NCBI GenBank assembly: GCA_963920765.1
Contig: OY987245.1
Coordinates: 10,990,727-11,054,726 of the forward strand
Source: Ulota crispa
Taxonomy: Eukaryota > Streptophyta > Bryopsida > Orthotrichales > Orthotrichaceae
Direction: 5' to 3'
Length of the DNA stretch: 64,000 bases
Positions 33,504-45,654 of this stretch are shown here, in pieces. Made by a program: the position numbers and the translations under genes. Under the pieces are notes generated by a model. That model was given only the letters and a program-made list of their open reading frames with translations. It had not been told where the DNA came from and ran no database searches. Every line of letters starts with the position of its first letter. The stretch's first letter is position 1.

Positions 33504-36500
33504 TTAGTTGTAGCTGTAGACACCCTTCTGAAGGCTGTTTCGGCTTTCCAATCCCCACTTCTTCCAGTGCACGAGCCTGCGCAAAAACTCCATAACCTGT
33601 GGAGTCACGCTACAATTTATTAGCGTGTGATAAAAGAAAATCATTACACACAAGACCCTCTCCGCAAAGATGGTTCTTAGAAGAACCGATCTAAATGAAA
33701 GTAGCAGATGTTAGAACGCATACCTCCGATGGGTCTTGGAGAGTCAATTTCGCACGAGTTGATTTGGGAATTGAAGATACCAAAATGCTGCAACCGTGCT
33801 TTGAACTATTGATCGTCTGATAACCAGAGGCATTACCAACAGTCAGTAGCGATAAATATATCTCAATTTCACATGTACTAGAGACAAGCAATTCACGTAT
33901 ATGCAGATCCATAAATTTCACAATGTAACCAAAAAAGCAGAACTAGTCCCTAAAGGAGCAACTTGCAAAAAAACCATGCATATCACGAACATCCACAATT
34001 TCCGGATTCACAACAATTCTAGTTGACAGCATACACAGTACAGAACGTAAGGAATGAAATACGGTAAATACCCTAAAAGCATCTTCGTCAGTCTTATCAT
34101 CTCCAATATACAGAGGAAGGACATCGCTTGAGTCGTTGTATCCTGCAGATGAAATTCAACAAATGAGTGTCTCTAAATGAACTTGAGAAACTACTCAGAA
34201 ATAGCAAAATAGCACATAGAACACCATATTAGGTAAATTGGGAAAAATGGAGGGACCATTTTGTACTCACCTTAATCTAACATACAGTAAATGTATGCAT
34301 AGTTATAGCTCAAATTTGTAATTATTAGAAATTCTTGGAGGCAATCACTGAGACTTCACTATTATTCAAGGAAGTGCACGCTTGTTTTTTTGTAAAATGC
34401 TAAATTATACATAATGACAGAAATAGCGGAAGTCCCAGAATGTACTGTTTTTCCTAATTTACCTAATATGGTGTTATAGAGAAATAAATACATGACACGG
34501 TACAAAACAGAGTCTTTTAAAAAGGTATGGCTGGTCTCAGTGCTAGCCCTCACCTAGAGACTTGAGAAGGAAGTCCACTGCTTTGCCTTTATCCCATGAA
34601 ATAGATGGACGAACCTCTAGAACCTGTCAGATACATGATACAAGTGTGTGTCAAAACTCTCTGCATTATCACATAAACGCATACTAATAATGTGACTACA
34701 TGTACCAGTAAGCTAAAGGCCATGAGTAAAGTACCTTCCGGCCATTTGTCAAAATCAAAGTCGGAAAATCTTTCATAACATTGCCAACCAGTTCCGCAAG
34801 TGGCTCCCAATGCTGCACCACAATCGCAACAGGTCCACCAGATTTAGATTGAAATGAATATGTCTATTCACCAACTTTAAACCGTTCACAAATTTCAACT
34901 CAAGATAAGTGCAGTACAGCAAGAACTGTAATACGTGAAAACCAATGGCTATAAGTATAAGGTCATACACACTTCGGAAATGTACCTCCTCTTTCACTCG
35001 TCGAAAGTGAACAGTCACACAAAATTTGTTATGCTCCACCTTGGCGCCCTTGATCGACTTCGTGGCTTCGATCAAAGCATTACAGACCTGAGTAACCAAA
35101 CACCTAAAATCAGGCCTACAAAGCAAAAGATGGTAGATTAAGGGAAGTTCAACCATCTAAAAATTATCAAAGCACACAACTGCTACAATGAATAGATTGA
35201 GAAAGATTTCTCAAGTCAAAGCATAAAATAAAGACCTTATTTATCAGTTCAAGATAATCACTGGCTGGCTGGAATAAAACAACATCGTTTCCCTGTAAAC
35301 AAGAACAATAAAATTCAAAGTCAATATATGTTCACCGGCGTAAGATCTCCTACATATGGCCAGCTTCTTTAGAAGAAAAAAACACCAGCCGACATCAAAA
35401 AGCAAAAAATACAAGTACCAAACATAAGAAATTGCAAACAGTTGGCAGGTTATCAATGGCGCTTACCTTCTTGTCTCTACCTTTTGTTCCTTTCACCCGA
35501 AAACCATCCGAGCTATTTGCAGGTCCCATGATATCCATGCCATGACTTCCAGCGTAATATAATTCTGATAATTGAACAAACTCATACACCTGCTCCAGAA
35601 AAGAAGCAATCATAAGCATACTTTAAATGTTACCTTTTTTATACCCTTCTCCACACCCAAATTAACCCCAACTACAATTTCAAGACAGACTCTAAGCAAG
35701 GCAAGTAGTGCATTAGAGAGTTCAATACATCCCGCTCGTGTCCATGGGCTACTTCTAAAGCCGAACACCAGTCCCATGCCATCCTTACCTTAGGTCGAGA
35801 TCTTCCACTGATCACCGCAGTAGGGAAGCAAGCTGCCAGCTCCTTCACAGTGGCTCGCATCTGTTGAACATCAAAAGCAAAGCTTCTACGATTTAGTCAC
35901 ATGTTGTTCTTGTTGCTTTCAAAACTTAATATATACAACAGATTTGGTAGAGTAATTCTTGACAGAGACACGGACCTCAGCTGACATGAAGGCTCGTTCA
36001 GGATCCTCCACAATCGGGGAAAGAGTACCATCATAGTCGAGAAACACCACAATTTGCTTCTTGTGCGAATGCTTGATCACTGTATCGAACGAACTCAGAG
36101 CTGACGGATGTTTTTCCTGCGATTGCCGAGGCGACTTCAATTAGCTTCACAGCACATGCTATATCACATTCATGATTTGATACAGCAAGTAATTGATATG
36201 AAATTGCATTTCGAAGGTAAGAAAAATGGCTTCCCGCCACTCTCAATCAACGCCAAAGCTCTACATGATATGAGGGGTTCTGCTAGGGATAGAATGCGAA
36301 GGTACTTACGAGCCAAGATTTATAAACAGCGTCTTCCAAACCGAAAGCTTCAGGAATATCGTCGTGGAGTGAGCGAACGTGAGGGGGTGACTGGGCCCTC
36401 ATCGCATCGATCCATGCATGAGATGAACCCTTCTCGGTGTAAGGGCCATGCCTTTTCTGCAGGACGATAGGAACGGGTTTTGAGGAGACAGAGCTTGCAT

Positions 36501-36738
36501 TCATAACTGATGGCTTTGAAGGGGAGGTAGACAGTAAAGAGGACACTGACAATGATGATCCGCACGAAGAGGGTGGAGCATCTGCGCAGACTGTTGAGCG
36601 CTTAGACCTAAGGGCCATTCCTCCCACGAAACTCTCTCCGAAATTAGGAAAACTTGCTCGCAGTAATCCTTCCCTGACTTCGAAATCTCCGTGGTATCTA
36701 TCAAGACTACCACTAACCTCGCTCACTTTGAGAACCAT
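33504..36738 (-). CDS. TPP: Trehalose-6-phosphate phosphatase (EC 3.1.3.12)
   Basis: Eleven coding exons: 36738-36310, 36116-35976, 35860-35789, 35589-35467, 35292-35236, 35087-34986, 34812-34735, 34623-34554, 34142-34072, 33816-33724 and 33596-33504. All introns are GT-AG and the joined frame gives 442 residues. The enzyme dephosphorylates trehalose-6-phosphate to trehalose, ending the trehalose pathway and removing a sugar signal. HAD motifs are present: LDYDGT with nucleophile Asp170 and Asp172, ISGRSR around Ser208, and GDDKTDED at 371-378 for magnesium. GSHGMDI and LFQPAS are family signatures. Residues 1-143 are a variable, serine-rich extension typical of plant copies and make the protein longer than many (about 370-400). 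The start is the first in-frame ATG of exon 1. In exon 10, the usual VLRER segment is replaced by [10 protein letters not shown] of the same length; the acceptor is clear. Family is certain; the paralogue group is not. Confidence 0.95.
34220..34475. mobile_element. 4-bp-duplication MITE inside a phosphatase intron
   Basis: Ends AACACCATATTAGGTAAATT and AATTTACCTAATATGGTGTT are a perfect 20-bp inverted repeat. The exact direct repeat ATAG lies at 34216-34219 and 34476-34479. It sits in the intron between coding exons 8 and 9 and does not touch splice sites. Long identical ends suggest a fairly recent insertion. Confidence 0.92.
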
Positions 36739-37000
36739 GGCTGAAGCCGTCTACAGCTCTCAGTGCACAGATTTCTGAGAAGCCCTTTCAAATTAGGCCG
36801 CTCAACTACCTCAAATTTTCACCAATCTGCAGATGTGCTCTGGAACTCCGCAAAAGAACTGCTATCTCTCAACACTCTGCGCAGGTAGACGCTTCCTTGA
36901 CTGTAAAGCTACTCCAGTAAGTTGAGATGAGTACGCTGATTTCGCGCTGCCACGCAACGGAAACAAACAAGGAACTCCTGGATCATTGAAGTTCAGAGAA
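36739..37000 (-). promoter_or_regulatory. 5' flank of the phosphatase gene, nearby TATA candidate
   Basis: On the minus strand CTATTTAAGC lies at 37010-37001, about 265 bp before the start codon, and could be a TATA box giving a short leader. A competing and stronger candidate lies at 38151-38144. Confidence 0.35.
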
Positions 37001-37010
37001 GCTTAAATAG

Positions 37011-38143
37011 GGATGTATCTGCACTTATTAGTGGAACACGGCCACGATTAACTGCGGGATATTTGTGAAAAGTAGTCGCGGAATTTGCATGTTCTCGGAT
37101 CTTTCACGCACCTGAATAGCACCTGTCGCACACGATACAAGAAAAAAAAGTCACATGTAAGCCACCACCATACAATGTGCCTGTTATTTACAATCAAAAA
37201 AGCAACATCATGCATCATGCTCTTACGGCCGCTTTTTTCTAGGGTTCTGCTCTAGTGAGCGTCATGTGATGCATCATTGACGTACATATGTACGAGCGAC
37301 GAGATTTTAAGTGATGACGACTTTAGATGAAGAATTTGAGTTTAAGACGTAAAAGGTTACTAGTTCAATTGACAATATCATACGAAAACTGCCAGATCTT
37401 GCTAACCGCTGGATCGCCAAGCACACTGACGGACTTATCAAAGAGAATAACTAACTACTCATTCAGTTTCATCCCAGGTGGTGACATGTCGGATTCCGCA
37501 CGATGAGGTGTTCCAATCAGGACGGACATCAATGCAGTTAACTAAAACAAACAACTGTGAACAAAGTCCAAACCCTGAAAACTTCACCAAATATGCGAAA
37601 CAATACCTAATCGAAGCTTGAAAACTCAGTATCAAAACCGTGTAAAAAGCTAACTCGAACTAGACAACCATAGTTACCTTATATCAACATATACAGCTGC
37701 CAGACTATTCCATCTCCAAAAAATATCATGACTTAACTGTGAATCACGCAACTGGTAAAAGATATGCGACAACTACAGGCACGAAGGCAACAAAAAAAAG
37801 TGTAAATAAGAGAGAAGGCTAAATAAATTACTATTAAAACTCTCTTCGGTAGCTTATCATGATTATAAGTACGGAGAGGCCTGGAGGAAAGGTTCAAAAC
37901 ACAGAACAAAATGAGTGCATACCTACATAGAAAATGTCGAGTTCAAAATCGCGGCAAAGAACCGCGACACAAACACAAGCGATGACAGATCAAACTCGTA
38001 CGAGCGAGAGTTCAACCACGAATTGTCTCAATCCTCCCACCAGTGGAGTTGGAGTCGTTGAGGCACAGACACCTCGCACAACTTAAACCACAGGCAAAGA
38101 AGGCGGTCAAGACTAACAAGGCTCCTCCAACCTTGCTGGCGCG
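37011..38143 (-). other. Possible spliced leader region of the phosphatase gene
   Basis: This MITE-free stretch shows plausible minus-strand splice signals: a donor CTATGTAG/GTATGC near 37922 and a pyrimidine-rich acceptor TTGTTTGTTTTAG near 37542. If used, the leader would contain several short upstream ATG frames around 37475-37530. This is inference; transcripts are needed to decide. Confidence 0.3.
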
Positions 38144-38151
38144 TATTTATA
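38144..38151 (-). promoter_or_regulatory. Strong TATA-box candidate, minus strand
   Basis: The minus strand reads GAGTATAAATACGCG, a textbook plant TATA box. Transcription starting about 30 bp downstream would run toward the phosphatase gene through a region with splice-like signals. No other minus-strand gene lies between. Confidence 0.45.
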
Positions 38152-38584
38152 CTCACACACAACGATGTCCTAAGCAGGTGACACTGTGACAGACCTCAAA
38201 GAGCACGAGCCAAGCCCGCCATCGGAGTCAGTGCGCGTCAGTCACGTCAGAATTAGTCATAACCGGCGCTGCCTTTCCTGCAATGGCAGTAAGATTTAAC
38301 TTGAAAGCTTAACTTACACTCTCACTCTCCACACACTGGAACTACAGTAGCAATCGCGCCGAAGTCACGCCAGCCAGCCAGCCACCCCTTCCCGAAATCG
38401 CGGTTGTCTGTGCTCCTCCCGAAGCAACCCGGCAGTCTCCGCCTCCTCCTCCTCTCACAAACAAATTCTTAACTCCTGCACGTCTTTCAATGCATGCACC
38501 TCTCTGGCTCCCTCTTAAGCTTAAACTTCCACCACCTCCGGCCTCGTCCGCGCTGACTGACGGCACAGCTCCCACCTACCCTGG

Positions 38585-38695
38585 CAATCTCAAAACACTC
38601 TCAAAAAACCTCCAAAAAACTTCCAAAAAATGTCCAAAAAAGCTCCAAAAACGTCCAAAAAACATCCAAAAACTTCTAAAAAACCTCCTCGAAAT
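38585..38695. repeat. Short tandem repeat of CTCCAAAAAA type
   Basis: About ten variants of TCCAAAAAAC with intervals near 10-12 bp. The array is degenerate and creates a Lys-rich frame on one strand and a Phe-rich frame on the other, neither of which is likely to be a gene. Confidence 0.75.
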
Positions 38696-38805
38696 GCTTC
38701 GGAATATAATCGAGAGAAGCACTTCGATTCTTGCACAGTCAGCGATGAGAGAAGAATCTTCTTTGCGATGCTTGCTGTAAAGGCGCTGCCACAGGCGTCA
38801 CAAGT

Positions 38806-38806
38806 T

Positions 38807-38845
<39 letters not shown>
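38806..38845. repeat. ACG triplet microsatellite
   Basis: About twelve units of ACG with one ATG interruption. Depending on frame it would give Thr or Val runs, but no gene context is present. Confidence 0.9.
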
Positions 38846-38846
<1 letters not shown>

Positions 38847-39267
38847 CTGGTCTGGTTCCCCGCCAACCCCGGCGGCTGGCGCTCTGAGTGCTGCTGGCAG
38901 GTTGAGAATGTTCTACTGTCGTAGATTGTACCGTGGGTCCCATCTTGGCCGTTGCTTACCGGCTGCTTGCCAGGTGGCGCTACGCTGTGTGAACGATTGT
39001 AGTTGCTTCTAGATCGTCGAGTTGGTGATTCGTTGCCACCCCCTGTGGTCCCTTACTGGCAAAGTGGCATTCCGTTTCGAAAGTAGGAATGTTCGTCCGG
39101 CGTAGATTGCATGGGTCCCGTCGCGTCGACTGTCCAACAGGTGTTTGCTAGGTGGCGCTTGGCTGCGCGGTCAATTTTGGTTAGGTCAAGGTTTGATTCA
39201 GTTTAACTAAAGTTAAGCTTAGTGCTAATTGGCTGGCTGCGTTGATGCTTCATTGCCATGATTGTAA

Positions 39268-39570
39268 GAGCATCTCCACCGCGGACTCAAGCACACACGT
39301 AACCGTGATTGTTGCGAGGGCAAGCAACGCTACTGCGCTCCGTGCACGCCAGAGTTCCGGATTGTCACGTTCACTCAACAATTAACGAGGAAGACTATTC
39401 CTTTTCATTTAGCGCAGGGGTTTGTCAGCTGTTTGCACCTCAGTGGTTGCCTAGTGGTTGCCGGGTGGTAATGCGTGAGCTGCATTGTGCGTGTTCGCTG
39501 AAAGACAAGACGGAACACTCTCGAAAAGTTTTTTTGAGTTCCTGGTTACGTCTATGGGGTGGAGATGCTC
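39268..39570. mobile_element. TAA-flanked MITE, GAGCATCTCCA ends
   Basis: Ends GAGCATCTCCACC and GGTGGAGATGCTC are perfect inverted repeats between TAA (39265-39267 and 39571-39573). The 303-bp interior is GC-richer than the copy at 864. It falls where the element-poor phosphatase island ends. Confidence 0.85.
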
Positions 39571-39631
39571 TAACGACTATGGTCCCAAGGCTATCAACTT
39601 GGGATTCATATTTTGAAGGGAAATCAATACC

Positions 39632-39866
39632 TTAACCTTTAAGCGCCCCATCGACAGTATACTGTCAATGGGCCCACAACTTCATCTCATTTAAAAAAAA
39701 ATTTGTACGGTGAATACAGCCATGGTTAGTCCCCATCGGCAAAGAATGTAGTCCTTTTTCAAATCCTACGGTCATTTTTTTTGGATGTAATTTTCCAAGC
39801 TATGGTGGCCATTAAACCCCCCATTTTCTCCTAAATCCAAAACAATTCTGGGCGCTCAAGGGTTAA
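39632..39866. mobile_element. TTAA-family MITE
   Basis: Ends CCTTTAAGCGCCCC and GGGCGCTCAAGGG lie between TTAA sites. The interior is very similar to 9586-9822. Confidence 0.85.
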
Positions 39867-40700
39867 ATCATGCTATTTGTTTGGATGTTTGTTTGTTTGT
39901 TTGTCACATTGAGATCTCTCGAACCATGTGTCTTTCCATCACATGCTTGATATTATTGGAAAGCTCTTGGCAAGGAGGGGTGCACAAGCTTGGTTTGGTG
40001 GCATTTAGACCTACGGTGGGAAAGTTATTGAATGAGGTAAGCTATTTTGTGAGCGTAGAACAGTGAGCCTATGAGCGGTGAGCCAAGATTTGATGAGCGG
40101 GAATCAATTTTGAGCTCAGAATTAGTGGAAAAACTTAAAAAACAACAATTTTTCAAGAATTGAATGTTTATAATGTGCAATTATAAGGTCCTATGTACAC
40201 ATTTATAGGTGAAATTTAATATTTTGACAAAAAAAATTACGCTCATGGCTAACGGCTCATGAATCCTTGCTCACGATTTAGCATTCCCCGATAGAGTACA
40301 AGTTTAATTAAAGTAAAATTTGGATGTCCACTTAAAAATAAAGTACAGTATAAGTTTGACCACGGGTGGCATGAGGAGATGGTATGGGGGGGGGGGAATT
40401 GGGCCAACGGCACAAGGCCACACTAGTATAGGATGATAGCAAAAGAGAGTATTCAAAAAAATGGGTTGATATTGAAAGCAAAGCTCAACAAAAAATCCCA
40501 TTTTTTCCAATCAAAGCATTATTGAACATAAATCATTGCAAGAAAATTAATGAACTGTATGTAATTTTCAATGAACCTAGATAAAGATTTTCTAATTTTT
40601 GATTCTACAAGAAAACTTACAAAAAATTCTCAAAACCTTAACCCCAAATCACCTTAAACCTAGTTTATTCCCAAAACGGGCATTTCTTCGCAAATTAACG
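39867..40700. other. Non-coding stretch, ends of unresolved elements
   Basis: A right-end-like AACGAATATGGTGTT of the 4-bp-duplication family occurs at 40697-40711, but no left partner was found. A run of ten G lies near 40386. Nothing else is recognised. Confidence 0.35.
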
Positions 40701-40711
40701 AATATGGTGTT

Positions 40712-41059
40712 AAGTGCAATCTTTGATAATAAGTGTGTGCATTCACATCTAATCTTGCAACTCACAAAATTTGAGATGAAACCGGGGCTTATGGAATTTT
40801 GTAAAAATTATCAAATAGCAACTACCTATTAAATAATGAGACTTTGTCATCACATGTTGTTTGATCAAATGTTATAATCTCTCATCTCTTGTGGTGAATT
40901 GTTCCCAAAATTTGCAAGCTATTTTCTAAGTAGATGTTCCACTATTTTCAATGGTCACTTTTTGTGGATCATTTGATTGAGTGAGATACAATGTATCAAA
41001 GTTGTTGGTTTCCAAAAACCCTGATTTTGGTGATAACGGCATGGGCGGTCAATGGTTAA
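40712..41059. mobile_element. Partial TTAA-family element related to 54797-55559
   Basis: From 40720 it is collinear with 55205-55559 (AAGTGTGTGC, TGTTTGATCAAATGTTATAA) and it ends GGGCGGTCAATGGTTAA at about 41059. The left part is missing or replaced, so the copy is truncated. Confidence 0.55.
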
Positions 41060-41912
41060 CGGAAGCCTGCTGTTGGGGCCACACATGCACAAAACTAGCA
41101 GTTTGAAATGGATGAAGAGTAACTTGTATTTTTGGAAAACTGGGAGACAAATACTTTTCCTTCTTTTCATCTATTGTTCACCTAAAGATAACCTCTCCAC
41201 CATCTTAGAACATGAGGTTTGAGACACCGGTTTGTAAACTCTCAAAACTAACGTTTTTAAACAAACTAGAAAAACAGGCCCTTTGAAAGTCAAAGAATCT
41301 ACTTTTCCAAAAACCTGTAACTTCGCTGCCTCCGCAACCTCCGCTCTTTGTTTTTACAAAATGTCTGTTTCTAACGCTTGCTATGGCCTGTGTGGCCCGG
41401 CCAAGATCTGGGAAGAACCAACGACTAGTTCAATGTTAGCTGATTGAAATGAGAAAAAACCGTTTGCAATTTATAAACTTTGGCTGCAAAACCGATCAAA
41501 AATCTTCAAAAAAATTACTTTTAGTATGAAATAGAAAAAATAACCAAAAGAGCTCCTTGATAAACTAATTCAATATAAGAATTGAAAAAAAATCTACCAA
41601 AAAATCTCAAATATTTCCTGAACCCTGTGCCCAGTCTTCAGTGATATTTTCCTTTCTCCCAAATGATTGAATCAAGGGGTGATTCAACAACAACCAACAA
41701 ACATTGGCGGCTCCGCGGTTGTTGAAGCTGCAAAAGTACCATGGAACGAGGACTCTGGTTGGTGGAGAGCAATATCCTCCTGGAACCAGGAGTCCAGGAG
41801 TCCAGGACGTCTTCGTGGCTCATGCCCGACCGACATCCCCACCGGATTCTCGGCCATGGAGGCATGGACTCATGAAGTCATGGAGTCTGTACAAAGCCAC
41901 GTGGCAGGACTT
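41060..41912. other. Non-coding stretch, nothing recognised
   Basis: Positions 41690-41910 are GC-richer and open in two plus-strand frames, but the translations lack recognisable domains. GAGTCCAGGAGTCCAGGA near 41791 is a short direct repeat. Confidence 0.35.
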
Positions 41913-42126
41913 AGGGCCAGTTTCCTTGGAGATGGAGGGGTCCAATCTGGACGTCCAGCCTTCGATTTTGTAAAAGTCAAAATATATCATTAGAGGTTTT
42001 GGACTTAAAATTGGAGGTTACTTTCTGAACTATATGCATTCTGAACATGTCAAGACTTTTTCTTTGTTCTGCTTGGGTTAACATGGATGAGCTTTTGATT
42101 CCGGCCCCTTCATAGAAACTGGCTCT
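41913..42126. mobile_element. Short MITE with GGGCCAGTTTCC ends, copy 1
   Basis: Ends AGGGCCAGTTTCC and GAAACTGGCTCT are inverted, flanked by TA. The copy at 60389-60597 has the same ends and interior blocks (TTTGTTCTGC, GAGGGGTCC). Ends of this kind resemble Tourist-like elements; this is inference. Confidence 0.6.
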
Positions 42127-42417
42127 AACAATATGGGGAAGAGGCGATGGCACCGCTGCAGGACGGGCCAATCATTGGAGGAAAGCCAAACACAATAACA
42201 TTGGCTCTAGAACTTTGGAACTTTGTAGCATTGGAACTTTGGTTGAGACACTTGGGACTCAACGTTTTTTTTATTGGCAAATTTTTGCCTAAATCTTATC
42301 TCAAAATCCTTGTGGCTACCACTACACTAAGAAATTATGCTCAAAAAATGGATGGAACTGCTATATTGAGCAAATATTGAGGCTAACACACGATCTGCTA
42401 GCTTTTGGTTAAAAGTA

Positions 42418-42665
42418 AACACGATATTTGTTAAATTGGGAAAAACAGAGGTACCATTTTTTACTCCACCTCAAACCCAAAAAGTTACTTTAAACCAGAT
42501 TTGAAGGAATCAGATTTAGTCTGAGCCACTAAGAATTTTTACAGCGCAAATTCCTCCTCTTAGGTGAAAGCACATGTACCAAAAAAATGCTGCAAGCTTA
42601 GTTTGAGGTGATTTCCTCAAAATCCCAAAATGTACTCTTTTTCCCAATTTAACGAATATTGTGTT
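42418..42665. mobile_element. 4-bp-duplication MITE
   Basis: Ends AACACGATATTTGTTAAATT and AATTTAACGAATATTGTGTT are inverted. The flanking 4-mers AGTA and AGCA differ at one base. Its intact right arm CCCAATTTAACGAATATT is an empty-site reference for the TTAA insertion at 15139. Confidence 0.75.
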
Positions 42666-43152
42666 AGCAGCTTATAATAGTAAACTTGTTGTACAAACGT
42701 GCACACATCATTCATTCCTTCCAATATTAGCCAATTTTTTCTTACCTGCGCGCTTTCTAGGGTGCGAGTCGCTCTACGGCCTCTACCTTGGCAAAAACAT
42801 TATTTTAGAAAAACACTGTTGGGACTGTGGAACTTTGGAATTGGAGGAGCAGGTTTCATGGAGATGGTCGGTTCCGCAACTGACAGTTTGCTGCAAACCA
42901 GGACCAGGAATTCAGATCTGTTTCTGCGTTGGGGGGTAAATAATGTCATACCCAGAAATAGGAGAGGTTGTTACTATCAGTCGGAGTCGGAGGAAGGATA
43001 TTGGAGGAGTTCGGTCTTCGTTGCTTTAACCCAAACTTTAATGGCCGCTTTGCTTTACCCATGAAAATTTGGGGCCAATTCCCACCAAAATTTCAGCACA
43101 AATGGCCTCAAAATATGGTCTGTAAAATGGCCTAAAAAAACCCCTTAAAAAC

Positions 43153-43470
43153 GGTCTAAAAAATGGTCTCAAAATATGGTCTAAAAGATGGTCTCAAAAT
43201 ATGGTCTAAAAGATGGTCTCAAAATATGGTCTAAAAGATGGTCTCAAAATATGGTCTAAAAGATGATCTCAAAATATGGTCTAAAAGATGGTCTCAAAAT
43301 ATGGTCTAAAAGATGGTCTCAAAATATGGTCTAAAAGATGGTCTCAAAATATGGTCTAAAAGATGGTCTCAAAATATGGTCTAAAAAATGATCTCAAAAT
43401 ATGGTCTAAAAGATGGTCTCAAAATATGGTCTAAAAGATGGTCTCAAAATATGGTCTAAAAGGTGGTCTC
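43153..43470. repeat. 25-bp minisatellite, about 12.7 copies
   Basis: The unit GGTCTCAAAATATGGTCTAA plus AAGAT repeats with a regular 25-bp step and very few changes (two copies have GATCTC). Degenerate copies extend left to about 43100. Low divergence implies recent amplification. Confidence 0.95.
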
Positions 43471-43475
43471 CAATA

Positions 43476-45337
43476 GTGATTGGGGAGAACCGACAGTTAG
43501 TGTAATGGCAGCTGGTTGAAATTGCAAAAAACCCGGTTGAAACTTGAAACTACTAGCTAAAAAACCAGTCCATTTTTTTAGAAATTCTAAATATAGTATG
43601 TTGATAGTAGAAATTTAGAAATTTTATAGAAAATAACCGGTGCATGTTAGTGTAAATCCGGTTGAAACTGGGAAATACCGAATTTCAACCAGTGAAGCTA
43701 AAATTTCTCCCCGAACACTAGTCTCATGCGCTCAATATATAAACAATATAATGAGGCCAATTCTTTTGTGAGATGCGTCTAAAGGTCTTAAAGTCAAAAA
43801 GTTGGGATTGTCTTTATAAGCTTTTGAGGATATCAGTAAAGATGGAAGGAAGAAAGAGACCAAGTATAGTTGTTTATCATTTCTATTTAATACTAGATTT
43901 TTGACCTATTTGAAAAAAATCATTTGTTTAAATGATTGTATTTGAAATTTTCTATTAGAGAGGGGAGTGGGATAGGAAAAGGCAAGGAAAGGGAGGGTGA
44001 AAAGTCATACAAAATTTGAGGAAGAGGAAAAGGTAGGGAAAGGAAGGGTGAAAAGGGAAGGCAAAGAGGAACAAGTTTAACAATTTGAACAAGAGAAATT
44101 GAGGAAAGAAAAATAAAAGTCACGTGAAAAAGCGCGGACAAGGAATATTTGTTCACATTGAAATTGAAATAGATTGAAATTTATAGTGGAAATAATCAAA
44201 GAACTATTCATAAGCTGCCATAGAAAGTCAAAAACCAAACCAACTCCATTCCTCTAGACGCAATCACATAATGTTTAGTATTTTACTAGCATTGTCAAAA
44301 ACTTGGATATTTTTTGCACAAGAATTAAGGAGATGTTCATTTTATGTTCCCCAAGTCTCACTCAATCTTGAAAATCTAATCAGTTGAGAGTTGCAAGTTG
44401 GGTGCTTATAGTTTCATTCTATTTTCAAAATCCTAAGTTTGTGTTGTTTAAGAAATGTAGCACCTTTTGGAAATTTGGCCCCTGAAAAAGTAGAATTTCC
44501 CTTCGATAGCTGAATTCAACTTATAAAGGTCCTAGGGTCCATTGCAAAGACAAGGATTGTTTTCAAATGCTTACAATAGGAGATTTATGAAATAGATAAA
44601 ATACATTCAAGTATGTTTAGAAAGCAATTCTTCAACCATGTGACAAGTTTAATCATTGGGCACTTCATGCTTTGTGTGCTAGTCTCAATTGATTTATGTA
44701 GATAATTAGTCCATTTCAATTGCATCAGGTTTATTTTTTAGATGGAAGAAAAAACAAAACTTGAAAAAACAAGGATCTTATGTTTAGGATTTTTTAGGCT
44801 AGAATTTGTTTTGCCTCACATTACAAGGGATTTGGACCCCCAAAGAGGCTCCTTCCCCCAAATTCATGGGAACTTTGGGAACACCTTCCACATGGGCAGT
44901 TTGCAGCAGTATGACATGGCATTGAGGGTGACCACGTTAGTTAGTACTATTTTATTGAAGAAAAAAAGTCAAAAAAAAAATTATTTTAAAAAACAATAAT
45001 ATATATTTTTTTTTTTGACGACTAGCACGGGATGATTCCCATCATTGGAAACAGCCAAACTCACAACCCCTTCTTAGGTCCAAATCTTTCCTAATGAGAG
45101 CTCTAGATTTACATGCTTCCTCCTCCCATGCACTCTTAGGGAAATAGGGATCAACGACAACAAAAGAACTATCATGGAATTCAAATCTTAAATAAAACAC
45201 AAAGTCGACACTTTTATCACTTGGAATTATGGTAGGCCAACTATTTTCTAGTTTTTGCACGTGAAAGTCCTAATATGAAATTGGAGTGTCAAAAAAATCC
45301 TCCTTCCCAAAGATTTGGGTATCTTAATTATTCTTTG
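43476..45337. other. Non-coding stretch with a purine-rich tract
   Basis: A purine-rich segment at 43955-44110 (blocks such as GGGAGGGTGAAAAG) recurs at 48465-48560 and, inverted, near 57245-57310, so it belongs to a dispersed repeat. No gene or other element is recognised. Confidence 0.4.
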
Positions 45338-45569
45338 TTAACCCTTGAAGGGCTCTTGGGCTCTCAAGCTACGATATTAAATACAATCGCAACCAATATT
45401 CAAAAGTTTGAATCAACTAGAAATTAAGTGTTACAATCATACATATTGAAGGGTTGTAAGATGGTGGGTGCATAATTTTTTTTGGAAAATTCTCAAAGCA
45501 ACTCAAATACGTTTGTACATACGGCCATATGTACGACAGCAAAGGGCTTTTGTGACATTCACGGGTTAA
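45338..45569. mobile_element. TTAA-family MITE
   Basis: The left end CCCTTGAAGGGCTC and right end CATTCACGGG lie between TTAA sites. Subterminal GGGCTCTTGGGC and GGGCTTTTGTGAC are only loosely inverted, so it is a diverged subgroup. Confidence 0.6.
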
Positions 45570-45654
45570 GAGCCCTCTCTTAGTTGTTGTGATTTGTCAA
45601 ATTGTTTGATTGCATTTCAAATATTCAATTAGAAACTACGTCATTTACAAAATG

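Larger units (their letters stand above)
38152..39264. other. GC-richer intergenic region, no gene called
   Basis: Open frames at 38342-38943 overlap on both strands and derive partly from simple repeats. The region may be promoter sequence for the phosphatase gene. It contains the two repeats listed next. Confidence 0.35.

Noticed and set aside
38490..38943. Lys-rich plus-strand and Val/Phe-rich minus-strand proteins
   Set aside because: They come from the CCAAAAAA tandem repeat and the ACG microsatellite; the frames overlap on both strands without gene signals.
41667..41993. 108-residue plus-strand frame as a possible gene
   Set aside because: Overlaps another open frame of similar length, contains a short direct repeat, and runs into a MITE at 41913.
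43153..43470. CRISPR-like regular repeats
   Set aside because: Units are contiguous 25-bp tandem repeats without unique spacers, and the genome is plant.
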